Of a DNA stretch of 38,725 nt, positions 32,540-38,725 are shown one piece after another. The first letter of the stretch is position 1, and each line of letters starts with the position of its first letter. The notes below the pieces were generated by a model. That model was not told where the DNA came from, did not search any database, and worked only from the letters and a program-made list of their open reading frames with translations. The position numbers were made by a program, and so were the translations under genes. Source of the stretch: Candidatus Aerophobetes bacterium Ae_b3a (GTDB lineage: Bacteria; Aerophobota; Aerophobia; Aerophobales; AE-B3A); assembly GCA_005223095.1 (NCBI GenBank), contig NJBQ01000011.1, positions 1 through 38,725 of the forward strand. Direction: 5' to 3'.

Positions 32540-33571
32540 ATGTCCTTGGCGTCAATGCGACAAATTCTCGATGAGGCAGCTAAAGGCGGTTATGGAGTTG
32601 GAGCATTCAATATCAATAATATGGAGCAAATTCAAGCAATCATGGAAGCGGCAAGAGAAACAAAATCTCCTGTCATTATTCAGGCAAGCCGGGGAGCACG
32701 AGGCTATACAAACGATCGTTTTCTGTATCATTTGATGATAGCGGCGACAGAGCTTTATCCTGAAATTCCGGTTGCCCTTCATCAAGATCACGGTAATAGC
32801 CCAGAAACCTGCAAGTCTGCCGTTGATATGGGTTTTACCAGCGTCATGATAGATGGCTCATTGGAAGAGGATGGTAAAACCCCATCAAGCTTTGAATACA
32901 ATGTCAGAGTCACCCGCAAGGTTGTTGAAATAGCGCATAAACGTGGTGCAACGGTTGAAGGTGAACTTGGCTGTCTCGGTGGGATTGAAGATGGACATGG
33001 TGCAGGGGCTGATGCAATGGCATACCTTACTGACCCGGATCAGGCTGTAGAGTTTGTCGAGCTCACAGGCATTGATGCTCTTGCTGTTGCCATTGGAACG
33101 AGTCATGGTGCATATAAGTTCTCTCGAAAACCAGATAGCGCAATTCTTGATATGGACCGAATCATTGAGATACATAGACGATTACTCAAGACCTATCTTG
33201 TTATGCATGGCTCCTCCAGTGTGCCCAAAGAGTTGCAGGATATCATTAATGCTTACGGTGGTAAACTCAAACCAACATGGGGTGTACCTATCGAAGAGAT
33301 TCAGCTTGGCATTCGGAATGGTGTTCGTAAAATCAACGTCGATACCGATAGTCGGCTAGCAATAACAGGAGCAATACGTAAGTACATGAGCGAACATCCG
33401 GAAGGGTTTGATCTACGTAGTTATCTCACGCCTGCCCGCGAAGCAATGAAGAGGGTTGTTGCCAAACGAATGGTAAGCTTCGGCCAAGCAGGCCATGCCG
33501 GTGATTATGACCCCATTCCTCTCTCTGTAATGGCACAGCGCTATTCAAAGGGTGAGTTAAAAGGTGAGTAG
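32540..33571 (+). CDS. fba: Class II fructose-bisphosphate aldolase, atypical codon use
   Basis: Zinc-dependent aldolase of glycolysis and gluconeogenesis. The 343-residue protein has the catalytic Asp and first zinc His in ALHQDHGNS, EGELGCLGGIEDG, the later zinc ligands in IGTSHGAYK and VMHGSSSVP, and KINVDTDSR for phosphate binding, matching the class IIB form. Codon use is unlike the neighbours: 17 of 21 arginines are CGN, against about 6 of 21 in aroB. That, with the LacD remnant downstream, points to recent acquisition. GGAAGGAG gives a strong ribosome binding site. Confidence 0.95.
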   Translation: MSLASMRQILDEAAKGGYGVGAFNINNMEQIQAIMEAARETKSPVIIQASRGARGYTNDRFLYHLMIAATELYPEIPVALHQDHGNSPETCKSAVDMGFTSVMIDGSLEEDGKTPSSFEYNVRVTRKVVEIAHKRGATVEGELGCLGGIEDGHGAGADAMAYLTDPDQAVEFVELTGIDALAVAIGTSHGAYKFSRKPDSAILDMDRIIEIHRRLLKTYLVMHGSSSVPKELQDIINAYGGKLKPTWGVPIEEIQLGIRNGVRKINVDTDSRLAITGAIRKYMSEHPEGFDLRSYLTPAREAMKRVVAKRMVSFGQAGHAGDYDPIPLSVMAQRYSKGELKGE

Positions 33572-33577
33572 TTATCT

Positions 33578-33680
33578 TACAGGATTTTTGTCGAGAGATA
33601 GCAAGTTTTAGTGGTGTTTCTTGGGCCATACCAACATAAAAAGCGGCTGCAATAATATTCAAAAGGAGAGACCTGGCATA
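33578..33680 (+). pseudogene. Decayed fragment of a second LacD-type aldolase
   Basis: Bases 33589-33636 encode DFCREIASFSGVSWAI, which aligns with FCREVTALAGVPWVI of the intact LacD gene (31983-32027), sharing a 12-base identical run TTTTTGTCGAGA. After a stop, 33641-33678 resembles the later GASGFLGGRAIWQ-coding stretch, as if about 60 bases between them were lost. Most of the gene is missing. It begins a few bases after the class II aldolase stop, suggesting that aldolase replaced or landed in a duplicated LacD copy. Identification rests on short similarity. Confidence 0.55.
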
Positions 33681-33700
33681 AAGAATACTGATGATGAAAC

Positions 33701-33724
33701 TAGCGTTTAGCGAATAGTAAAAAA
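33701..33724. repeat. TAGCGTTTAGC-type repeat (short copy)
   Basis: TAGCGTTTAGCGAATAGTAAAAA matches the family seen at 2212 and 15738. It abuts the V-ATPase terminator and its A-run supplies the terminator T-tract on the minus strand. Confidence 0.5.
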
Positions 33725-33753
33725 GACGGTGAGCTTTAGAGTTCACTGTCTTT
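33719..33753 (-). terminator. Rho-independent terminator of the V-ATPase operon
   Basis: On the minus strand a 13-bp stem (33753-33741 with 33734-33722, two G-U pairs) and a six-base loop are followed by TTTTTT (33724-33719). The stem includes the stop codon of subunit D, so termination begins within the gene's last codons. Confidence 0.8.
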
Positions 33754-34363
33754 CTGCCATTTCCTTTATTTTCATCAGGTTAATCAGGTGGGCTCTTTCC
33801 CGTTCTTCCAGCTTCATAGTGATATATCTTACTGTCTCTTCCACACGGGGTATGAAAATATATTCCAGAGCATTTACCCTTCTTCTTGTTCGCTCGATTT
33901 CCTTAGCTAGTCGCTTTAGCTCATCCTCTTTCTGGGCCAGGTTGAGCAAGGAGGGTAGGATGTTCAGGAACGCTTTAAGGGTAAAATCAAGTTTCCAATT
34001 AGTTCCATAAAAACCGTAACATAAAGGGTTGCCCTCTATTTGCAGCTTAAATCGAGGAGCTTGGAATCTCGTATATCCAGATACCTCTAAACCCACCTTC
34101 ATTTCAGTCCACATAAGAGCCTCTTCTATTTCTCTTTCTGAGTTAAGCATTTTGGCTACCTGAAAGTCAGCATAGACTCTGTTCATCTCTTGCAACACTC
34201 TTTTTTGCAACTCTCGTACTTCTTTAACTAAAGGAAGGAACTGCTGAATTAACTCGTCTCTTTTATTTTCCAGAAGGTCATGCGCTCGATGAGCCATAGC
34301 AAGCCTATGCTTCTGTTGTAGTAGCTCCATCCGGGTGGGGTTAACTTGTAAGGCTTCAGGCAT
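33743..34363 (-). CDS. ntpD: V/A-type ATP synthase subunit D
   Basis: Central-shaft subunit that couples rotation of the membrane ring to the A3B3 head. The 206-residue protein is almost wholly helical, beginning VNPTRMELLQQKHRLAMAHRAHDLLENKR, and its C-terminal helix has RTRRRVNALEYIFIPR, the signature of this subunit; together they form the long antiparallel coiled coil. AGAGGA precedes the ATG. It is the last gene of the operon, 36 bases after subunit B, and its stop codon lies within the terminator hairpin. Confidence 0.95.
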   Translation of the reverse strand: MPEALQVNPTRMELLQQKHRLAMAHRAHDLLENKRDELIQQFLPLVKEVRELQKRVLQEMNRVYADFQVAKMLNSEREIEEALMWTEMKVGLEVSGYTRFQAPRFKLQIEGNPLCYGFYGTNWKLDFTLKAFLNILPSLLNLAQKEDELKRLAKEIERTRRRVNALEYIFIPRVEETVRYITMKLEERERAHLINLMKIKEMAERQ

Positions 34364-34377
34364 TAAAGTCCTCTCAC

Positions 34378-34409
34378 GATATACGACATATGATATATAC
34401 TATATACGG
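34378..34409. repeat. GATATACG-word repeat between ntpB and ntpD
   Basis: An alternating run CGATATACGACATATGATAT followed by ATACTATATACGG covers the ntpB stop codon and most of the gap to ntpD. The same words follow palindromes at 15705 and 23937. It supplies the last two codons of subunit B. Confidence 0.5.
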
Positions 34410-35770
34410 TACTTTTCTATGAACTCATCCCTTACCCTTTTTAGTTCTGGAGTGGGAATAATTTTGAGTAGTTTCCAGCCAATATTTAAAGTCTCTTCTA
34501 CTGGGCGGTCTTCATTTTGTCCTTGTGAGACAAAGTCTCGCTCGAATTCATCGGCGAAGCGAAGATATTTCCTGTCCATTTCACCAAGAGTAGCCTCACC
34601 CATAACCAGTGCCAATTCCCTGATTTCCAGTCCCTGGGCGTAGCAAGCATAGAGCTGGTTGGACAACTCACGGTGGTCTTCTCGGGTTTTCCCTCCTCCT
34701 ATTCCTTCATCCATCAAACGGGATAGGGAAGGAAGGACATTTATGGGAGGATAGATTCCCTTCTGGTGAATATTTCTTTGCAGTATAATCTGACCTTCCG
34801 TAATGTAACCGGTAAGGTCAGGTATGGGATGGGTTTTGTCATCATCAGGCATGCTGAGGATAGGAATTAAGGTGATAGAGCCTTTTTTCTCCTTAATTCT
34901 ACCGGCTCTTTCGTAAATACTAGCCAGATCTGTATAAAGATAGCCCGGATATCCTCTTCTTCCGGGAACTTCCCGTCTGGCAGCAGAAAGTTCACGCAGC
35001 GCTTCAGCATAGTTGGTCATATCAATCAAGATGACCAGAATATGCATTTCTTTGTCGAAAGCAAGGTATTCGGCGCAAGTTAAAGCCATTCTGGGCGTAG
35101 AAATTCTCTCGATTACAGGGTCATCGGCCAAATTGAGAAAGAGAGTGGTTTTTTCCATTGCGCCACTGGCTTCAAAGTTGGAGACAAAGAAATTTGCCTC
35201 TTCAAAAGTTATTCCCATAGCAGCAAAGACAATACCGAATTCCTCCTCTTTTCCCAGAACCTTAGCCTGTCTGACGATTTGAGCTGCTAATTGAATATGA
35301 GGTAGGCCAGCTCCTGAGAAAATGGGTAGTTTTTGTCCTCGCGAGAGTGTGTTCAGTCCATCAATAGCTGAGATTCCGGTCTCGATAAATTCCTCTGGAT
35401 AGGCGCGTGATTCAGGATTAATAGGGCTTCCACTTATATCCAATCTTTTCTCTGGAATTATCTTTGCTCCTCCGTCTCGAGGTCTGCCCCATCCGTCAAA
35501 TACCCTTCCTACAAGATCCTCCGATACATCCAGTTGAATTCCCTTGCCCAGGAACTTTACCTGGGTTCCTTCTATCCCTAAGTCGGTAGCCCGTTCGAAT
35601 AATTGCACTAAAGCTGTTTGGGAGGTTACTTCCAGAACTCTACCTCGCCTTCTTTCTCCATTAGCCAGCTTAATCTCTACCAGCTCTTCGTAAGAGATTC
35701 CTGAGACTTTTTCTATTAACATCAAAGGTCCGGTGAGTTCTTTTACAGTAGTATATTGCTTTATTTTCAT
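34400..35770 (-). CDS. ntpB: V/A-type ATP synthase subunit B
   Basis: Regulatory, non-catalytic subunit of the A3B3 head. The 456-residue protein has the family's degenerate nucleotide site, with [15 protein letters not shown] where a true P-loop would be, plus [54 protein letters not shown]-type sequence and [18 protein letters not shown]. The ATG overlaps the end of subunit A by 4 bases. Complete and intact. Confidence 0.96.
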   Translation of the reverse strand: MKIKQYTTVKELTGPLMLIEKVSGISYEELVEIKLANGERRRGRVLEVTSQTALVQLFERATDLGIEGTQVKFLGKGIQLDVSEDLVGRVFDGWGRPRDGGAKIIPEKRLDISGSPINPESRAYPEEFIETGISAIDGLNTLSRGQKLPIFSGAGLPHIQLAAQIVRQAKVLGKEEEFGIVFAAMGITFEEANFFVSNFEASGAMEKTTLFLNLADDPVIERISTPRMALTCAEYLAFDKEMHILVILIDMTNYAEALRELSAARREVPGRRGYPGYLYTDLASIYERAGRIKEKKGSITLIPILSMPDDDKTHPIPDLTGYITEGQIILQRNIHQKGIYPPINVLPSLSRLMDEGIGGGKTREDHRELSNQLYACYAQGLEIRELALVMGEATLGEMDRKYLRFADEFERDFVSQGQNEDRPVEETLNIGWKLLKIIPTPELKRVRDEFIEKYRI

Positions 35771-38725
35771 CCTCTATCCTCCCTCTTATTTATCAACTCA
35801 TCAACCTCTTTTTTTAATTTCCTGCTTATTTTCTCTCTCTCTTTTTCTATATCTTCTTCAGGGATAAATTTCATCTTGGCGATATCTTCTCTTACAGAAA
35901 GAGAAATGAGGCTGTCTAAGGATATTTCTTTTCTTAGAGCTTCCAGGGATACATCATAATAACTCAACACGGTTTTCAGCATCAGATACTGTTTTTTTAT
36001 GGAAGTATAAGTATCTATGTCATGAAAAGCAAATTGCTGCAGGAAATCTTCCCTCAAAGAACGGGCTGTTTCCATAGCTATCCTGTCTTGACTGGATAGG
36101 GCATCCAACCCTACCAGCCTGACTGTTTCTCTTAATTCGTCCTCTTGCTGCAGCAGAGCCATAGCTCTAGCTCGTAGCCTCATCCAGTCAGGAGCTACTT
36201 TTTGAGTGAAGTACTTCTCCAGGTCTTCTAAGTAGAGCGAATAACTGCGCAGCCAATGTATGGCTGGAAAATGGCGTTGGTAGGCTAATTCAGCTACCAG
36301 AGCCCAGAAAACTCTTACTACTCTCAGGGTAGCCTGGGTTACTGGTTCAGAGAGGTCCCCTCCCGGTGGAGATACCGCCCCAATAGTACTTAGACTTCCT
36401 TGGCGTCCATCCTTTCCCAGGCAAATAATTTTTCCTGCCCTTTCATAAAACTCAGCTAGCCTGGAAGGAAGATAAGCTGGATATCCCTCTTCTCCCGGCA
36501 TCTCTTCCAGTCTTCCGGACATCTCTCTTAGAGCTTCGGCCCAACGGGAAGTAGAATCAGCCATTAGAGCAACATCATAACCCATATCTCTATAGTATTC
36601 AGCCAGGGTAATTCCGGTATAAATAGAGGCTTCCCGTGCTGCCACTGGCATATTGGAAGTATTAGCTATCAAAATAGTCCTTTGCATTAAGGGTTTACCT
36701 GTCTTGGGGTCTTTCAGTTGGGGGAATTTCCTCAGAACATCAGCCATCTCATTACCCCTCTCGCCACACCCTGTGAAGATGATAATCTCTGCATCTGCCC
36801 ATTTGGAAAGCTGGTGTTGGACCACCGTATTATGGAGAAGAATTGGCCCGTGCCCTCCCACGAAATTCTCTTTTTCAGGGACACAAACATCATAGACATT
36901 GATAGGGTCCTTAATTTCCTCAGTACTTACGATTCTGTCGCAAAAAATATAATCTAAAAGAGAAGACAACCTCAGAATTTGACTGTATTTATCCTTTTTC
37001 CCATCTTCCTTTAAGAACTCAGCAAATCTCTTGAATGTGCTGGTACTCATTCTTTCTCCATTACCAATATAGTTACTTATTTCTATCCCCCCAGCTTTGA
37101 GTTGAGAGTAGGTGACCTTTGAGTTATGATAAAGGCTGGATATGATTTTACTGGACAGAGGGACCACATCATAAGAGGTATAAGTGGTTTTTTTTGAATC
37201 TATATAGTCCTTGATTTTGTGAATCCTATCAAATTTTTCACTATTTTTACCCATTGCTTTATAAAATATTTTCAGATTATTGATACCTCGAATGAAAATA
37301 CGATAGTAGTTCTTTTCTTTGAACTTTTTGATAGCCAAAAGATGAAAAATCCCCAATCTGGTTAGAGTATAAGAAAGACCAATTTGCAACTTATTGCTAG
37401 CTGTAGAAAGCTCTATTTCTCCTTGAGAGAAAGAGCCATCGCCCAGGTAATATCCCTTTAAAAAGGCAGAGAGAATTTTGTCGCTGGATTTTAGAATAAG
37501 GGAGGGAATTTGTTTGTCGGAAGAGTTGCCTCCAGCATCTATGGCCTTGATAAAGTCTACAAAAATTTTATTGTGCACGAGAATTCCAGGAGTTTTTCCC
37601 TTTTGTATCTCCTTTTTAGTTTTGATACCAAAGATATAATTAATCAAGTCAGTAAATTGTTTTAGAAGTATATCGTCTCCGTTAGTAAAGACGGCTGTAT
37701 TTTTGGTTCTGATATATCCTTCAGCAATGAAAAGCCCTAGGACTTCACCTAATTCCGGGCTGGTCTGAGACGGGATATGGACAATCTGGCCCCATCTGGC
37801 CCCTCTTAGTTCTTTAGGAATAGGGAGGGATAGACCAGTCTGGCAATAGACTTCTTTTACTAAAGAGAGAGGAGGAAGATTTCTTTTATAGATAAAGCTT
37901 TCTGCGTTTACCTTGGAGATTCCTACCAAAGATAATTTCTGCTCTTTCCTGAGATTTCGCAAAACCTGGGAAAACTCTTCTCTGATAGAAGTATCTGCCA
38001 CCCTAGCTTCTTTTAGCTCGTATAGGTCAAATCTTGCCTTTCTGTTTCTGGTCTCTATCTTTCGCACAGCAGCGATAAAATCTCCTACCCGCAGATTCTC
38101 AGCTTTGGTTTGAACAATCTCTCCCTTCTCATTTATTCTGAATAGTTTGTGAGAAGGAGTGACTTCGACCGAACGTCCACTCCTTGTCTTAATGCGAATA
38201 ATAGAGTCAGTTTTTCCCTTGTAAAGAATAGAGGAGTTTGATCCTTCAATTTTATTTGTGTTCATAGAGAAAAGAGAAAGTGAAGGCTTAATCTCAATTA
38301 TTGTCTCTAGGCCATTTGTTTTTACTTTCCCTTCTTTCAAGTACTTTCTATAAAGTTCCTTCATAGTGAGAATAGTTCCGTTACCAAGGATCACTGGAGT
38401 ATCGCCAACCACGCATTTTCCACTTCCGAAGGGGCCAGGAATACAGGCAGTTCCTCCTTTTGCAATAGGAAAGAGAGTATCAATGACTCTCTGGCCAGTA
38501 ATAAGAGGCTCCTCAGGAGCTAATTGCTTCTTGTAGGGCCTCATCTTTCTTACCGGCCATTTTTGCAGCATGCATATTTTCTCTTCCTTTCCTTGATAGG
38601 TTTCGATAATGGCGATTATGTCCTCAACTTTTGCTTTACCTCCTCTTATTTTTCTTATTTTTCCTTTTATTCCCACTGGAACAAGAATACGATGTTCGAT
38701 TATTTCTGTCTCCTGGACAGTCCCC
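35767..38725 (-). CDS. ntpA: V/A-type ATP synthase subunit A, intein-containing, N-terminus beyond window
   Basis: Catalytic subunit of the rotary ATPase. The frame is open to the window edge: upstream of the GTG at 38676 it still encodes family sequence ([17 protein letters not shown]), so the start and roughly 130 residues lie outside. Host segments are [24 protein letters not shown], the P-loop GPFGSGK-T interrupted by an intein after Lys, then [30 protein letters not shown] and [23 protein letters not shown]. Removing the 529-residue intein leaves a normal subunit. Order A-B-D is standard; the remaining subunits are expected just beyond the window. Confidence 0.95.
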   Translation of the reverse strand, partial: GTVQETEIIEHRILVPVGIKGKIRKIRGGKAKVEDIIAIIETYQGKEEKICMLQKWPVRKMRPYKKQLAPEEPLITGQRVIDTLFPIAKGGTACIPGPFGSGKCVVGDTPVILGNGTILTMKELYRKYLKEGKVKTNGLETIIEIKPSLSLFSMNTNKIEGSNSSILYKGKTDSIIRIKTRSGRSVEVTPSHKLFRINEKGEIVQTKAENLRVGDFIAAVRKIETRNRKARFDLYELKEARVADTSIREEFSQVLRNLRKEQKLSLVGISKVNAESFIYKRNLPPLSLVKEVYCQTGLSLPIPKELRGARWGQIVHIPSQTSPELGEVLGLFIAEGYIRTKNTAVFTNGDDILLKQFTDLINYIFGIKTKKEIQKGKTPGILVHNKIFVDFIKAIDAGGNSSDKQIPSLILKSSDKILSAFLKGYYLGDGSFSQGEIELSTASNKLQIGLSYTLTRLGIFHLLAIKKFKEKNYYRIFIRGINNLKIFYKAMGKNSEKFDRIHKIKDYIDSKKTTYTSYDVVPLSSKIISSLYHNSKVTYSQLKAGGIEISNYIGNGERMSTSTFKRFAEFLKEDGKKDKYSQILRLSSLLDYIFCDRIVSTEEIKDPINVYDVCVPEKENFVGGHGPILLHNTVVQHQLSKWADAEIIIFTGCGERGNEMADVLRKFPQLKDPKTGKPLMQRTILIANTSNMPVAAREASIYTGITLAEYYRDMGYDVALMADSTSRWAEALREMSGRLEEMPGEEGYPAYLPSRLAEFYERAGKIICLGKDGRQGSLSTIGAVSPPGGDLSEPVTQATLRVVRVFWALVAELAYQRHFPAIHWLRSYSLYLEDLEKYFTQKVAPDWMRLRARAMALLQQEDELRETVRLVGLDALSSQDRIAMETARSLREDFLQQFAFHDIDTYTSIKKQYLMLKTVLSYYDVSLEALRKEISLDSLISLSVREDIAKMKFIPEEDIEKEREKISRKLKKEVDELINKREDRG
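36829..38415 (-). mobile_element. Intein with LAGLIDADG homing endonuclease in the V-ATPase P-loop
   Basis: A 529-residue in-frame intein between GPFGSGK and TVVQH. Block A is [10 protein letters not shown] with Cys1; block B is [10 protein letters not shown] with TxxH at 86-89; endonuclease motifs are LGLFIAEGY (226-234) and [12 protein letters not shown] (318-329), both with their acidic residue; block F is [15 protein letters not shown]; block G is ILLHN, ending in penultimate His and terminal Asn with Thr as the +1 residue. All splicing and nuclease residues I can check are present, so it looks active. The position corresponds to the archaeal VMA-b site, not the yeast VMA site before CGERG. 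Confidence 0.92.

Noticed and set aside
33426-33746. Minus-strand frame of 106 codons after the class II aldolase
   Set aside because: It lies antisense to the aldolase end and the LacD remnant, has no recognisable motif and no ribosome site.
38700-38725. GGGACTGTCC-like palindrome at the window edge as a mobile-element end
   Set aside because: On the minus strand this is in-frame coding sequence of V-ATPase subunit A ([11 protein letters not shown]).

Overview
The window reads as a chromosomal segment of an AT-rich, diderm (LPS-type) bacterium, probably an anaerobe from a poorly cultivated lineage. LpxB, two further LpxB-like proteins and an MsbA-type flippase argue for an outer membrane. 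A V/A-type rotary ATPase replaces F-type genes here. Most genes favour AGA/AGG for arginine. I cannot fix the phylum from sequence alone; Aerophobetes- or Omnitrophota-like groups are guesses only.

Layout. 1-2.3 kb: a promoter and a MNT/HepT (HEPN) toxin-antitoxin pair, the stub of a zinc-type dehydrogenase and a fructokinase-like PfkB gene. 2.4-4.7 kb (minus strand): a Gfo/Idh/MocA oxidoreductase and a LarA-like protein in one operon with a clear promoter. 4.8-7.0 kb: aroE and aroC. 7.1-12.9 kb (minus strand): a muropeptide/amino-sugar recycling operon (ABC binding protein, two permeases, anmK, murQ) preceded by the C-terminal remnant of a MurR/RpiR regulator. 13.2-19.3 kb: the rest of the aromatic pathway (aroK, aroB, aroQ, pheA, aroF, aroA). 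Together with aroE and aroC this covers DAHP to chorismate plus the phenylalanine branch; no tyrA is present. 19.3-30.0 kb: panC, then an envelope-lipid cluster (lpxB, a DUF362-ferredoxin protein, an LpxB-like protein, GT4, msbA, GT2, a TIGR03492-type LpxB-related protein, a methyltransferase). 30.0-33.6 kb: a second PfkB kinase, a LacD-type tagatose-bisphosphate aldolase and a class II fructose-bisphosphate aldolase of foreign codon use. 33.7-38.7 kb (minus strand): V-ATPase subunits A (N-terminus beyond the window), B and D; subunit A carries a full intein in its P-loop.

Two molecular fossils stand out. Upstream of aroK lies a second copy of the aroE promoter and first codons, joined at an 8-bp microhomology to the last codons of aroC. 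This is the collapsed remains of a duplicated promoter-aroE-aroC block, now separated from the intact copy by the recycling operon. Downstream of the class II aldolase is a decayed piece of a second LacD gene. Intergenic spaces are crowded with several families of short, palindromic or word-like repeats, one of which has rewritten the C-terminus of panC.
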